Shown here one piece after another: positions 25,406-35,281 of a stretch of 64,000 nucleotides of DNA. Positions within the stretch are counted from its first letter, which is position 1, and every line of letters starts with the position of its first letter. The notes beneath the pieces are model-generated. The model did no database searches. It was not told where the DNA came from and worked only from the letters and a program-made list of their open reading frames with translations. This DNA is from Actinomyces sp. oral taxon 170 str. F0386 (GTDB lineage Bacteria; Actinomycetota; Actinomycetes; Actinomycetales; Actinomycetaceae): NCBI RefSeq assembly GCF_000195595.1, contig NZ_GL882573.1, positions 166,983 to 230,982 of the forward strand, in the 5' to 3' direction. Position numbers and translations under genes: made by a program.

Positions 25406-25438
25406 GTCCGCAGCTCTGACCAACTGAGCTAAGGGGGC
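25365..25438 (-). tRNA. tRNA-Lys (anticodon UUU)
   Basis: The minus strand folds as a full cloverleaf. The acceptor is GCCCCCU paired with AGGGGGU, and the D arm is GCUC...GAGC. The anticodon stem GCGGA/UCCGA holds loop CUUUUAA. The T arm is GUGGG-UUCGAGC-CCCAC and the discriminator is A. CCA is not encoded. The pair at position 1:72 is G-U. It is the target of the att-like duplication. Confidence 0.95.
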
Positions 25439-25700
25439 GCGCCGACGGCCGGAAGCGGAGTCCAGACGCCGTCGGCAGGGGTCAGCATAACCGGACAACC
25501 GACCGCCGTGTCGAACTCGCCACGCTGCCGGCCACCGTGAGCCTTCCCCGGACGCTGACGCCGCATCCGACGATAGCGCCAGCACCGGCCGCCCCTCCTC
25601 CGTCGGCCGGAAGTGAACTGGTGGGGGAGGGCATCTCCTCTCGCGAGACAATGAGCCTGCGCGTCGTCGCCGACGCGCCCGCACCGCGTGAGGAGTTCCC

Positions 25701-26363
25701 ATGGCCCGCCAGTTCCACCGCCCCGCCCGGCTCGACCCCGAGGCTGCCGAGCAGATCGAGGGCGGCGCCGATACCGCCGTCGCCTCCGAGCTCGCCCACC
25801 GTGCCGCCCAGGCCCTCATCGGCGGCTTCCCCGGTGCCGATACCGAGGACGACCCCATCACCCGTTCCGGTGTCGTTGCCGCGGTCGCCACCAACGGCGT
25901 CGACGACATCGCTGAGCTGTGGGCCGACTCCCCGGCCACCACCCTTCCCGGAACCCTGTGGCGACTGTTCCTCGTACGCGAGTGGATCCGCCGTGACCCC
26001 GAGCTCGTCGCCCGCCGCTACGCCACCGTCGTCGACCTCACCGAGGCCGACGATGCCGCCACCGCCCGCCTCGAGGCCGCCCTCGGCGAGGCGCGCGCCG
26101 TGCCCGCGCCCACCGAGCTGCGCGAGCGTCTCGATGTCGTCCTGGCCGGCGGCGTCGAGGACTCCGTCACCGAGATCGCCCCGCTGCTGACCGCCACCGC
26201 AGACTTCCTACGCGCCCTGGCCGCCGGCTCCGACCCCGTGTGGATCGAGGACGACGCCGACGAGCTCGCCGACCACGTCACCCGCCGCGACTCCGCCCTC
26301 CTGGCCACCGCCGACGAGCTCACCGACTCCGCCCGCCGCGCCGCCGCAGGCCTCCTCGACTGA
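25701..26363 (+). CDS. Hypothetical actinobacterial protein, 220 aa
   Basis: A 220-residue acidic, helical, soluble protein with no signal peptide. A central segment (DDIAELWADSPATTLPGTLW, then RLFLVREWIRRDPELVARRY) looks well folded, and the C-terminal half is heptad-like with many Ala, Asp and Glu. I do not recognise a catalytic motif. Small proteins of this shape are common near housekeeping genes in actinobacteria. ATG 25701 follows AGGAG. It is followed by a 120-bp palindromic element and then ppk, so it is probably a separate transcript. Confidence 0.7.
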   Translation: MARQFHRPARLDPEAAEQIEGGADTAVASELAHRAAQALIGGFPGADTEDDPITRSGVVAAVATNGVDDIAELWADSPATTLPGTLWRLFLVREWIRRDPELVARRYATVVDLTEADDAATARLEAALGEARAVPAPTELRERLDVVLAGGVEDSVTEIAPLLTATADFLRALAAGSDPVWIEDDADELADHVTRRDSALLATADELTDSARRAAAGLLD

Positions 26364-26397
26364 GAGGGCCTTGTGTGAGGGCTATCCGAGCGCGGGA

Positions 26398-26517
26398 TGT
26401 CCAAATCGGTGACAAAGGCCCGAGGCAAGCGTGCGTCGACGGAACAAAGCCGCATGATTCCGCGGTTCTTCCAGTGGCTTGATCGGGTCGCAGGCTCCTT
26501 TGTGACCGATTTGGACA
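26398..26517 (+). repeat. 120-bp palindromic element, copy 1
   Basis: Terminal arms TGTCCAAATCGGTGACAAAG / CTTTGTGACCGATTTGGACA pair with one mismatch. The central core CCGCATGATTCCGCGGTTCT is at element positions 53-72. It aligns without gaps to copies at 37288, 41163 and 42258. It lies 34 bp after the hypothetical gene and about 290 bp before ppk. Confidence 0.85.
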
Positions 26518-26807
26518 CGACCGGAACCATTGGCGAGATCATGCTCGGTGCGCCGCGCAGCCCCTGCGTCATTCGCGACTCCTGCGCAGGAGAGTCATGT
26601 GGCTGCCCGAATGGCTACTGCACGAAGGGTGGATCGCAATGGGGGACGGGGAGGTGTACTGCACGCGAGGTGGGAGCTCGTGCAGTGGGGCCAAGGTTCA
26701 GCCAGTGCGTCCCAAGGATCGTGCGGCAGCAGCGGCACCTTGCGCATTCGCCGAACTGGAGCGGATCACCGCCCCACAAGGTCGCCCGGACGTGGGACCA
26801 TGTGGCC

Positions 26808-29654
26808 ATGACCAACGACGCGCCCCATTCCGCCCCCACGCCGCTCTCTCGCTTCCTGGGCGGGTGGATGCGTCACTCGACCCCCCAGGAGCCCGAGCAG
26901 GTGTCCGACGACGTCGAGGCGGCCGAGGCGGCCCAGTCGGCGGTGTCGCCCGAGGCCGCGGGGCCTGGCGAGCCAGCGGTCTCCGCCGAGGTCGCCGAGA
27001 CTGAGACCCAGGGTGAGCCCGATGGTGTCCCGGCCTCTCCCGATGGGTCGCCCACGGACGAGGAGAGCCCCGAGGGACACAAGGCCGCCGGACACCCAGA
27101 GGAGCCCGACGACCCAGCCGACTCCGAAGACTCCGAGGAGTCCGCCGAGGAGGAGCACATCATCGAGGTCGCCGACCCGCGCGACTTCGCCGACGACTCC
27201 GGCCCCCAGTACGAGGACGAGGACTTCGACGAGATCGTCGACGGTGAGGCTGCCCCGGCCCCCGGCCCCATCGGCACCGCGACACCCGCCATCGCGCCCT
27301 CCTCCATCACCTCCGCCAGCTCGCAGTCGGCCCCCTCAGCGGCCGAGGCACTGGCGACGCCGTCGACCGCGACGCCGGGAGAGCGGGGCACCTTCGTTCC
27401 CGGCAGCGCCGCCAGCTCGGGCCACGCCGTGAGCCCGGCCAGCGCCTCCTCCTCAGCCTCCTCATTCAGCTCGGCCGGTGCTGCTGACGCCGTGGCCTCG
27501 GCCACCTCCGCCGACACCGCCCAGGTGGCCCCCGAGGACCTCCTGCCGCCCCTGAAGTCCTTCAGGAACCGCTTCATCGACCGGGAGCTCACCTGGCTGG
27601 ATTTCAACGAGCGGGTCCTGGAACAGGCTGAGGACCGCACCCTGCCCCTGCTGGAGCGCGCCTGGTTCCTGGCGATCTTCTCCTCCAACCTCGACGAGTT
27701 CTACATGGTGCGCGTCGCCGGGCTCATGCGCCGCATCAAGGCCGGCATCACCCCTGTGCGCGCCTCCGGCCTGGACGCCAACCAGGTCCTGGCCCAGGTC
27801 ACCAGCCGTGCCAAGGAGCTCACCGCCCGCCAGGCCGCCCTCTTCCAGGAGGACATCCGCCCAGCCTTGACCGAGCGCAACGTGGACATCCTGGGCTGGG
27901 AGGAGCTCAACACCGATCAGCAGGAGCGCCTGACCCGCTACTTCCGCCACCAGATCTACCCGGTCCTGACCCCGCTGGCGGTCGACCCCTCCCACCCCTT
28001 CCCCTACATCTCGGGACTGTCTCTCAACCTCGCCGTCATCCTGCGCAACCCGCGCAGCGGCAAGGAGCACTTCGCGCGCATCAAGGTGCCCGACTCTCTA
28101 CCGCGCCTGGTCCAGGTCCCCGGCCGAGAGCTCGACGCCGCGGACAAGGCTGCCGGCTGTGCCGTCATCCCCCTGGAGGTCGTCATCGGCCAGCACCTCG
28201 ACCACCTCTTCCCGGGCATGGACATCCTGGAGCACCACCTCTTCCGGGTCACCCGCAACGAGGACCTCGAGGTTGAGGAGGACGACGCCGAGAACCTCCT
28301 CAAGGCCATGGAGAAGGAGCTCGAGCGGCGCCGCTTCGGCGACTGCGTGCGCCTGGAGGTGGAGGACACCATCTCCTCCTTCACCCGTCGCTACCTGGTG
28401 CGCGCCCTGGGCCTCAAAGGCGACGACGTCTTCGAGCTCCCCGCCCCCCTGGACCTGACCTGCCTCAACCAGCTCCACGACCTGGACATCCCCGACCTGA
28501 AGTACCCGCGCTTCGTGCCGGTGACGGCCGCGGGCCTGGCCGCCTACGAGTCCTCCTCCGCGCCGGACGTCTTCGCCGCCATGCGCGAGCACGACGTCCT
28601 CCTGCACCACCCCTACGACTCCTTCTCCACCTCCGTCCAGGAGTTCGTTGCCCAGGCCGCCGCCGATCCCAAGGTCCTGGCCATCAAGCAGACCCTCTAC
28701 CGCACCTCCGGCGACTCCCCGATCGTGGACGCCCTCATCGAGGCCGCCGAGGCCGGCAAGCAGGTCGTCGCCATCGTGGAGATCAAGGCCCGCTTCGACG
28801 AGGAGGCCAACATCTCCTGGGCCCGCAAGCTCGAGCGCGCCGGCGTCCACGTCGTCTACGGCATGGTGGGCCTCAAGACGCACTGCAAGCTGCTGCTCGT
28901 GGTGCGCCAGGAGTCCGACGGCCTGCGCCGCTACTGCCACGTGGGCACCGGCAACTACCACCCCAAGACCGCCCGCGGTTACGAGGACCTAGGGCTTCTG
29001 ACCTGCGACCGCGACGTCGCCCAGGACCTGACCACCCTGTTCAACCAGCTCTCCGGCTACGCTCCGCGCGCCCGCTTCCGCCGGCTCCTCGTAGCCCCCC
29101 GGGGCCTGCGCGACGGGTTGGTCGAGCACATCGAACAGGAGATCACCAACCGTAAGGCCGGCCTGCCCGCCTGGATCCGCATCAAGGTCAACTCCATCGT
29201 CGACGAGACCGTCATCGACGCCCTGTACCGCGCCTCGCGCGCCGGAGTGCCGGTCGACATCGTCGTACGCGGCATCTGCGGCCTGCGCGCCGGCGTCGAG
29301 GGCCTCAGCGAGAATATCCGCGTGCGCTCGATCCTCGGGCGCTTCCTGGAGCACTCGCGCATCTACGCCTTCGCCGGCGGCGGGCAGACCAAGCTGTTCA
29401 TCGGATCGGCCGACCTCATGCACCGCAACCTCGACCGCCGCGTCGAGGCCCTCGTGCGCATCACCGACCCGGCCATGGTCGAGGACCTCGAGTGGCTGGT
29501 CACCCACTGCGCCTCCGACGAGGTCTCCTCCTGGCACCTTCGGCCCGACGGCTCCTGGGAACGCCACCTCGTCGACGCCGATGGCAACCGCCTCGAGGAC
29601 ATCCAGGACAGCCTCATGGTCCGGGCGCGCTCGCGCGTCAAGGGCCGCCACTGA
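26808..29654 (+). CDS. ppk1: Polyphosphate kinase 1, with long acidic N-terminal extension
   Basis: Synthesises polyphosphate from ATP reversibly. The PPK1 core starts near residue 245 ([20 protein letters not shown]) and includes [12 protein letters not shown]. The catalytic-histidine segment [20 protein letters not shown] follows, and the C-terminal [20 protein letters not shown]. The core matches the roughly 690-residue family. The preceding 240 residues are Glu/Asp/Ser/Ala/Pro-rich and disordered, an unusual addition. I chose ATG 26808; GTG 26802 is possible, and the frame remains open to 26397 through the 120-bp repeat without coding character. mutT1 follows 12 bp downstream. Confidence 0.92.
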   Translation: MTNDAPHSAPTPLSRFLGGWMRHSTPQEPEQVSDDVEAAEAAQSAVSPEAAGPGEPAVSAEVAETETQGEPDGVPASPDGSPTDEESPEGHKAAGHPEEPDDPADSEDSEESAEEEHIIEVADPRDFADDSGPQYEDEDFDEIVDGEAAPAPGPIGTATPAIAPSSITSASSQSAPSAAEALATPSTATPGERGTFVPGSAASSGHAVSPASASSSASSFSSAGAADAVASATSADTAQVAPEDLLPPLKSFRNRFIDRELTWLDFNERVLEQAEDRTLPLLERAWFLAIFSSNLDEFYMVRVAGLMRRIKAGITPVRASGLDANQVLAQVTSRAKELTARQAALFQEDIRPALTERNVDILGWEELNTDQQERLTRYFRHQIYPVLTPLAVDPSHPFPYISGLSLNLAVILRNPRSGKEHFARIKVPDSLPRLVQVPGRELDAADKAAGCAVIPLEVVIGQHLDHLFPGMDILEHHLFRVTRNEDLEVEEDDAENLLKAMEKELERRRFGDCVRLEVEDTISSFTRRYLVRALGLKGDDVFELPAPLDLTCLNQLHDLDIPDLKYPRFVPVTAAGLAAYESSSAPDVFAAMREHDVLLHHPYDSFSTSVQEFVAQAAADPKVLAIKQTLYRTSGDSPIVDALIEAAEAGKQVVAIVEIKARFDEEANISWARKLERAGVHVVYGMVGLKTHCKLLLVVRQESDGLRRYCHVGTGNYHPKTARGYEDLGLLTCDRDVAQDLTTLFNQLSGYAPRARFRRLLVAPRGLRDGLVEHIEQEITNRKAGLPAWIRIKVNSIVDETVIDALYRASRAGVPVDIVVRGICGLRAGVEGLSENIRVRSILGRFLEHSRIYAFAGGGQTKLFIGSADLMHRNLDRRVEALVRITDPAMVEDLEWLVTHCASDEVSSWHLRPDGSWERHLVDADGNRLEDIQDSLMVRARSRVKGRH

Positions 29655-29666
29655 GACGGCCGTGCC

Positions 29667-30695
29667 ATGAGCCCCTCCAGCAAGAAGAACAAATCGCGCG
29701 AGACCGTGAAGGCCGCGGGCGCCCTCGTGTGGCGCGAGAAAGGCAAGCACCTCGAGGTGCTCCTGGTCCACCGCCCCCGCTACGACGACTGGTCCATCCC
29801 CAAGGGCAAGGTCGACTCCTGCGAGTCCGTGCGTACCTGCGCCGTGCGCGAGGTCGCTGAGGAGACCGGCGTGCAGGTGATCCTCGGCCAGCCCCTCAGC
29901 CGCGTGCGCTACAAGATCGCCGACGGCGCCCGCAAGGAGGTCCACTACTGGTCCGCCCGCGTCGCACCCGGCTCATCGGCCGCCGTTGCAGCCCGCGCCG
30001 CCGTCACACCCGCCTCGGCCAAGGAGATCGACGCCGTCGAGTGGCTGCGCGTGGGCCAGGCCCGCAAGCGCCTCACCTACTCCTACGACCGCGACCTGCT
30101 CGGCGAGCTCGTCGACCTGTGGGAGGACGGCAAGCTCGACACCTGGACCCTGGTCCTCGTGCGCCACGGCCGTGCCGTCAAGCGCTCCGTGTGGAACCGC
30201 CCCAAGGAGCGGGACAAGGAGACCGACGAGGCCACCCGCCCCCTGACCCACGACCAGGGTGAGACCCGGGCCCGCGCCCTCGTGCCGATCCTGGCCGCCT
30301 ACGGGGTGGGACGCGTCATCACCAGCCCCTGGAAGCGCTGCGTGGACACGGTCGCCCCCTACGCCAGGGCCGCGGGCCTGACCCTGGAGACGGCCGGCGC
30401 CCTCACCGAGATGGCCCACGCCGAGAGCCCCAAGGGCGTGCGCTCCGTGGTCAAGAAGGTCCTGGGGGTGCGCGAGGAGCCGACGGCGCTGTGCACCCAC
30501 CGGCCCGTCCTGCCCTCCATCATGGACGTCGTCTCCCAGTACGCACCCGGCAGGCTCCTGCGCTCCGTGCCCGACCGGGACCCCTGGCTCAAGACCGGGG
30601 AGATCCTCGTGGTCCACATGGCCCGCCGCCCCCGCGGCAAGATCCGCGCCGTCGCCATCGAGAAGCAGCGCCCCGTCCTGTCCGAGGGGCGCTGA
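29667..30695 (+). CDS. mutT1: MutT1-like Nudix hydrolase with histidine-phosphatase domain
   Basis: A two-domain 342-residue enzyme. The N-terminal Nudix domain (about 10-145) has a complete box: G at GKVDSCE, then REVAEETGV. The C-terminal phosphoglycerate-mutase-like domain starts at LVLVRHGRAVKRSVW, with the active RHG motif. Mycobacterial MutT1 (Rv2985) has the same fusion and hydrolyses 8-oxo-(d)GTP and diadenosine polyphosphates. The ppk-mutT1 order is also the Mycobacterium tuberculosis order (Rv2984-Rv2985). The 12-bp gap argues for cotranscription, joining polyphosphate metabolism with nucleotide sanitation. Confidence 0.92.
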   Translation: MSPSSKKNKSRETVKAAGALVWREKGKHLEVLLVHRPRYDDWSIPKGKVDSCESVRTCAVREVAEETGVQVILGQPLSRVRYKIADGARKEVHYWSARVAPGSSAAVAARAAVTPASAKEIDAVEWLRVGQARKRLTYSYDRDLLGELVDLWEDGKLDTWTLVLVRHGRAVKRSVWNRPKERDKETDEATRPLTHDQGETRARALVPILAAYGVGRVITSPWKRCVDTVAPYARAAGLTLETAGALTEMAHAESPKGVRSVVKKVLGVREEPTALCTHRPVLPSIMDVVSQYAPGRLLRSVPDRDPWLKTGEILVVHMARRPRGKIRAVAIEKQRPVLSEGR

Positions 30696-30748
30696 CCGGG
30701 GGCGCAGGCCAGCCTGCTGTGCCGGCCGGTGGCGGTCCTCACAGGGAT

Positions 30749-30776
30749 GTTTACCGTTCGTTTACCGACGTCACCC
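30749..30776 (+). promoter_or_regulatory. Pho-type box upstream of pstS
   Basis: GTTTACCGTTC-GTTTACCGAC-GTCACCC is a set of direct repeats with 11- and 10-bp period. They match the Streptomyces PhoP/mycobacterial RegX3 direct-repeat style (G[T/G]TCACC-like units). It lies 78 bp before the pstS start codon, where an activator would bind. No PhoR/PhoP pair is in the window. Confidence 0.7.
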
Positions 30777-30853
30777 GGAACCTTCATCCAGCCCGCATAT
30801 CGTCACCGCTGGTTGATCACCGACCGAACATCCCGACTCATCGAGGAGAGCCT

Positions 30854-31927
30854 GTGCTCCTGACCCGTCGCGGCGCCCTGGGCGCCCTGAGCGCGGCCGC
30901 CCTGACATCGCTGGCCGCCTGCGGGCGCGACGCCGGCGCCCCCGACCCCAACGCCTCCAGCGACCTGGAGGGACGGATCCGTGGCGCGGGCGCCACCTCC
31001 CAGTCCGACGCGCAGGACGCCTGGATGAACGCCTTCATGGGCGCCAACCTGCGCGCCACCGTCGACTACGCCGGCGGCGGCTCCGGGGCCGGACGCACCA
31101 AGCTCGTCGAGGGCGCCGTCGACTTCGCCGGCACCGACACCCCCATGACCACCGAGGAGATCAACAAGGTCGGCGGAGTCATCGAGCTGCCCCTCTACAT
31201 CTCCCCGATCGCCGTGGCCTACAACCTGCCCGGCCTCACCGGGGAGTCCCACGTCAACATGACCGGCGAGGTCCTCGCCCAGGTCCTCTCCGGTGCCATC
31301 ACCCGCTGGAACGACCCCGCCCTGGCCGCCCTCAACCCCGGCGCCGCGCTGCCGGATCAACGGATCATCGTCGTCGGCCGCTCCGACGACTCCGGCACCA
31401 CCAAGGCCCTGACCACCTACCTGGCCACCATCGCCCCCGAGGTGTGGACCCACGAGTCCGAGGAGACCTGGCCGCTGCGCGGCGGCCAGTCCGGTGACGG
31501 CACCGCCGGCATGATCCAGACCGTCTCCGCGGCCACCGGCACCATCGGCTACGCCGACGCCTCCAAGGTACCCGCCACCCTGGGAACCGTCGCCGTCGGA
31601 AGCCACGGGGCCTACGTGCCCGTCTCCGCCGACGCCGCGGCCGCCGCCCTCAACGCCGCCACCCTGGGCGCCGAGGCCGACGAGACCCGCCTGCTCTACA
31701 CGCCCAGCCACGACGCCGACGGCGCCTACCCCATCGTCCTGGTCTCCTACCTGGCCGCCCGCTTGAGCTACGAGGACGCGGAGATCGCCGCCGTCGTCAA
31801 GGCCTACCTGCGCTTCGCGGCATCCACCAGGGGGCAGGACACCTCGTCCAAGGCCACCGGCTGCGCACCCATCACCCGCGAGATGCGCGAGAAGATCAAC
31901 GCCGCCATCGACAAGATCGCCGCCTGA
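30854..31927 (+). CDS. pstS: Phosphate ABC transporter substrate-binding lipoprotein PstS
   Basis: High-affinity phosphate-binding component, 357 residues. The signal peptide LTRRGALGALSAAALTSLAA leads to lipobox Cys23. TRRGALG makes Tat export possible. The PBP fold shows the phosphate-contact motifs AGATSQSDAQDAWM, GGGSGAGRTKLVEGAVDFAG, and SDDSGTTKALTTY. The start is GTG 30854, six bases after GAGGAGAG. It is the first gene of pstSCAB and is preceded by a Pho-type box. Confidence 0.95.
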   Translation: MLLTRRGALGALSAAALTSLAACGRDAGAPDPNASSDLEGRIRGAGATSQSDAQDAWMNAFMGANLRATVDYAGGGSGAGRTKLVEGAVDFAGTDTPMTTEEINKVGGVIELPLYISPIAVAYNLPGLTGESHVNMTGEVLAQVLSGAITRWNDPALAALNPGAALPDQRIIVVGRSDDSGTTKALTTYLATIAPEVWTHESEETWPLRGGQSGDGTAGMIQTVSAATGTIGYADASKVPATLGTVAVGSHGAYVPVSADAAAAALNAATLGAEADETRLLYTPSHDADGAYPIVLVSYLAARLSYEDAEIAAVVKAYLRFAASTRGQDTSSKATGCAPITREMREKINAAIDKIAA

Positions 31928-32027
31928 GCCGGACGACCAGCTATCACGACGCCGCACCCAACCGCACATGCCCAGCCAGCACCCGCCCGCCCAGCCGCCG
32001 CCCCAGACACCCCGAGGAGGGTCAGCC

Positions 32028-33041
32028 GTGGCCAGCACCACCGCACCGTCGTCGGCCCCACCGCCCGGCGCCGCAACCGCGCCCGACGGCGCTGACAACG
32101 CCACCATTCAGCCCGGGAAGGCCCCCGGGCAGACCGGCAACCGGATCTTCACCGGCCTGTCCTTCGGGGCCGGCACCCTCATCATGGTGGTGCTCGCCCT
32201 CGTGGCCGCCTTCCTCATCCGGGAGGCCCTGCCCGCCCTGACGGCCTCGCGCGAGACCCTCGAGTCGGTCTCCTTCATGCGCGAGAGCGGCCTGTGGGGC
32301 TACGTGGCCCCCCTCGTCTTCGGCACGCTCCTGTCCTCGACCATCGCCCTGGGCGCCGCGGTGCCGCTGAGCATCGGGGTGGCCCTGTTCATCTCCCACT
32401 TCGCCCCGCGCCGCCTGGCTCAGGCCCTGGGCTACATGGTGGACCTCCTGGCCGCGATCCCCTCGGTGGTCTTCGGGCTGTGGGGCTTCCTGTGGCTCGT
32501 GCCCCTGCTCGACCCCATCAACACCTGGCTGACCGACACCCTCGGCTTCATCCCGTTGTTCGCCGGCTACACGGCCCCTGCCAAGAACATCACCACCGCC
32601 TCCCTGGTCCTGGCCGTCATGATCCTGCCGATCATCACCGCCACCATCCGCGAGATCTTCCTGCAGACCCCCACCCTCCAGGAGGAGGCCTCCCTGGCCC
32701 TGGGCGCCACCCGCTACGAGATGATCCGCCAGGCCGTCCTGCCCTTCGGCCGCTCCGGCATCATCTCCGCCTCCATGCTGGGGCTCGGGCGAGCCCTGGG
32801 GGAGACCATGGCGGTCCTCATGATCCTCTCGCCCGGCATGGGACTGAACCTCAACATCCTCCAGGCGGGCCAGCACCAGACCATCGCCGCCAACATCGCC
32901 TCGCAGTTCCGCGAGGCATACGGGCTGAGCGTCAACGTGCTCATCGCCACCGGCCTGGTCCTGTTCATCATCACCTTCGCGGTCAACTCCCTGGCGCGGT
33001 GGATCATCGCGCGCCGCTCCGAGTTCTCAGGAGCCAGCTGA
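32028..33041 (+). CDS. pstC: Phosphate ABC transporter permease PstC
   Basis: A 337-residue inner-membrane permease with six helices and the BPD_transp EAA loop (EEASLALGATRYEMIRQAVL). LLAAIPSVVFGLWGFL is the PstC substrate-path segment. A Pro/Ala/Thr-rich cytosolic tail of about 35 residues precedes helix 1. GTG 32028 follows GAGGAGG; an ATG at 31968 would add a Pro-rich tail and has no site. It forms the phosphate channel with PstA. Confidence 0.95.
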   Translation: MASTTAPSSAPPPGAATAPDGADNATIQPGKAPGQTGNRIFTGLSFGAGTLIMVVLALVAAFLIREALPALTASRETLESVSFMRESGLWGYVAPLVFGTLLSSTIALGAAVPLSIGVALFISHFAPRRLAQALGYMVDLLAAIPSVVFGLWGFLWLVPLLDPINTWLTDTLGFIPLFAGYTAPAKNITTASLVLAVMILPIITATIREIFLQTPTLQEEASLALGATRYEMIRQAVLPFGRSGIISASMLGLGRALGETMAVLMILSPGMGLNLNILQAGQHQTIAANIASQFREAYGLSVNVLIATGLVLFIITFAVNSLARWIIARRSEFSGAS

Positions 33042-33042
33042 C

Positions 33043-34254
33043 ATGACGCCCACGAACACGCCCGACTCTGCTGCCAACGCCGCTTCCGACGGTGGGGCCT
33101 CCGGCCCCGGGCCCGCTGCTGACGCCTCCGACGGCGCCCCCGCGCCCAAGTCCCTCAAGGCCGCGCTCGCGGCCGCCGAGGCCCCGGCCGCCCCCGTCGA
33201 CCCGCTGGCCGACCCGCCCACCATCGAGGGCGTGCCCCTGACCTCCTACCGCCTGCCCGACTGGTTCATCTGGGCGGCGCTGGGAGCCGCGTTCGTCGTC
33301 GTCGGCGGGATCGGCCTGCTGGCCGGATGGAGCATCGCCGCCGTCGTCACCCTGACCGCCCTGGTGTGGGTGGTGGGCGCCACCACCGTCTCCTGGGTGC
33401 GCGAGGGCGATCGCTGGGGCCGCAACACCCTGGTGACCCTCCTCATCTACCTGTCCTTCGCCATCGTCATGGTGCCCCTGGTCTCCCTGGTGTGGATGGT
33501 CCTGTCCGGCGGCTCGGCCCGATTCGGCTACGACTTCCTGACCACGAACATGCGCGGCGCCGACGCCTCCAACGGCGGCTTCTACCACGGCATCATCGGC
33601 ACCCTCCAGATCACGGGGATCGCCACCCTCATCTCCGTGCCGCTGGGGCTGTTCACCGCCGTCTTCCTCGTGGAGTACAACGGCGGCTGGATCGCCCGGG
33701 CCATCACCTTCCTCGTCGACGTCATGACCGGCATCCCCTCGATCGTGGCCGGGCTGTTCGCCTACTCGATCTTCCTCATCGCGGCCGGCCCCCGCTACCA
33801 GGCCGGCGTCATCGGCGCCGTGGCCCTGAGCGTCCTCATGACGCCGGTGGTCATCCGCGGCGTGGAGGAGATGCTCAAGCTCGTCCCCTCCCACCTGCGC
33901 GAGGCCTCCTACGCGCTGGGCGTGCCCAAGTGGCTCACCATCGTCAAGGTCGTGCTGCGCACCGCGGTGGCCGGCATCACCACCTCCGTCATGATCGCCA
34001 TCGCCCGCGTCATCGGTGAGACCGCCCCGCTGCTCATCACCGTGGGCCTGACGATCCGCACCAACACCAACCCGCTCGACGGCTCCATGTCCACCCTGCC
34101 GGTGCTCGTCTACGACCAGTACTCCCGCGGTGAGGCCGCCGCCATGGAGCGCGCCTGGGCCGGGGCGCTGACCCTCATCATCCTGGTCATGCTGCTCAAC
34201 CTCGCGGCCCGCCTCATCTCGAAGTACTTCAGCCCCAAGGGCGGCCGGCGCTGA
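33043..34254 (+). CDS. pstA: Phosphate ABC transporter permease PstA
   Basis: A 403-residue permease, the partner of PstC, starting one base after its stop. It has an acidic, Ala/Pro-rich N-terminal tail of about 65 residues followed by eight hydrophobic segments, two more than usual. The family EAA loop is [40 protein letters not shown] is characteristic of PstA. Operon position and spacing fix the role. Confidence 0.95.
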   Translation: MTPTNTPDSAANAASDGGASGPGPAADASDGAPAPKSLKAALAAAEAPAAPVDPLADPPTIEGVPLTSYRLPDWFIWAALGAAFVVVGGIGLLAGWSIAAVVTLTALVWVVGATTVSWVREGDRWGRNTLVTLLIYLSFAIVMVPLVSLVWMVLSGGSARFGYDFLTTNMRGADASNGGFYHGIIGTLQITGIATLISVPLGLFTAVFLVEYNGGWIARAITFLVDVMTGIPSIVAGLFAYSIFLIAAGPRYQAGVIGAVALSVLMTPVVIRGVEEMLKLVPSHLREASYALGVPKWLTIVKVVLRTAVAGITTSVMIAIARVIGETAPLLITVGLTIRTNTNPLDGSMSTLPVLVYDQYSRGEAAAMERAWAGALTLIILVMLLNLAARLISKYFSPKGGRR

Positions 34255-34325
34255 GCCCCGACAGAGCCCCAGTGCTCTCAGAGCCCCAGAGCCCTCCACC
34301 GTTCACCTCAGGTAAAGGAACCGAC

Positions 34326-35105
34326 GTGTCCAAGCGCATCGACGTCATCGGCGAGAACATCTACTACGGCGACTTCCTGGCCGTCAAGGACGTCAACGTC
34401 GTCATCGAGCCCAAGTCCGTCACCGCCCTCATCGGCCCCTCCGGCTGCGGGAAGTCCACCTTCCTGCGCACCCTCAACCGCATGCACGAGACCATCCCCG
34501 GTGCCCGTGTCGAGGGCCAGGTCATCGTCGACGGCGTCAATCTCTACGACCCCGGCGTCGACGCCGTCCAGGTGCGCCGCGCCATCGGCATGGTCTTCCA
34601 GCGGCCCAACCCGTTCCCCACGATGTCCATCGCTGAGAACGTCCTGGCCGGGGTACGTCTCAACAACCGCCGCATCAAGAAGTCCGACGCCGACGACCTG
34701 GTGGAGGCCTCCCTGCGCGGGGCCAACCTGTGGGACGAGGTCAAGGACCGCCTCGACCGGCCGGGGCTGGGGCTGTCCGGCGGCCAGCAGCAGCGCCTGT
34801 GCATCGCCCGCGCCATCGCGGTCAAGCCCGCCGTCCTGCTCATGGACGAGCCCTGCTCCGCCCTGGACCCCATCTCCACGCTCGCCATCGAGGACCTCAT
34901 CTCCGAGCTCAAGACGGACTACACGATCGTCATCGTCACCCACAACATGCAGCAGGCCTCGCGCGTGAGTGACAAGACCGGCTTCTTCAACCTGGAGGCC
35001 ACCGGCAAGCCGGGACACCTCGTCGAGTACGACTCCACCGACAAGATCTTCTCCGCTCCCAGCCAGCAGGCCACCGAGGACTACATCTCCGGCCGCTTCG
35101 GCTGA
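34326..35105 (+). CDS. pstB: Phosphate ABC transporter ATPase PstB
   Basis: A 259-residue ATPase energising phosphate uptake. Walker A is GPSGCGKST, the Q loop VFQRPNPFP, the signature [15 protein letters not shown], Walker B VLLMDEP with CSALDP, and the switch His in VTHNMQQA. All fit PstB. GTG 34326 follows AAAGGA. It is the last gene of pstSCAB. No phoU gene follows; the next gene is a convergent OmpR-type regulator. Confidence 0.96.
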   Translation: MSKRIDVIGENIYYGDFLAVKDVNVVIEPKSVTALIGPSGCGKSTFLRTLNRMHETIPGARVEGQVIVDGVNLYDPGVDAVQVRRAIGMVFQRPNPFPTMSIAENVLAGVRLNNRRIKKSDADDLVEASLRGANLWDEVKDRLDRPGLGLSGGQQQRLCIARAIAVKPAVLLMDEPCSALDPISTLAIEDLISELKTDYTIVIVTHNMQQASRVSDKTGFFNLEATGKPGHLVEYDSTDKIFSAPSQQATEDYISGRFG

Positions 35106-35281
35106 GGGGTGAGGAGAGGTGAGGACGTCGGACCGGAGAGCGCCAGTCGGCGCGAATGCCGCTCGCGGCGGCTTGAGTTGGAGCCCGGGGCCCGTCACGG
35201 CCCGACGCCGCGCACGAGTCTACAGGTACGGGTCTTCGCTCGTCCTGGTGTCCGCCCAACGGTCGGACGGTCCCTGAGCCG

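Noticed and set aside
26398-26517. 120-bp elements as ordinary rho-independent terminators
   Set aside because: The stems are broken by long unpaired interiors, there is no T-tract, and the core and length are conserved in a way terminators are not; a side role in termination cannot be excluded.
26397-26807. Upstream extension of the ppk frame as true N-terminus
   Set aside because: It would translate the 120-bp repeat and a Cys/Arg-rich stretch with no coding character; ATG 26808 begins the acidic tail.
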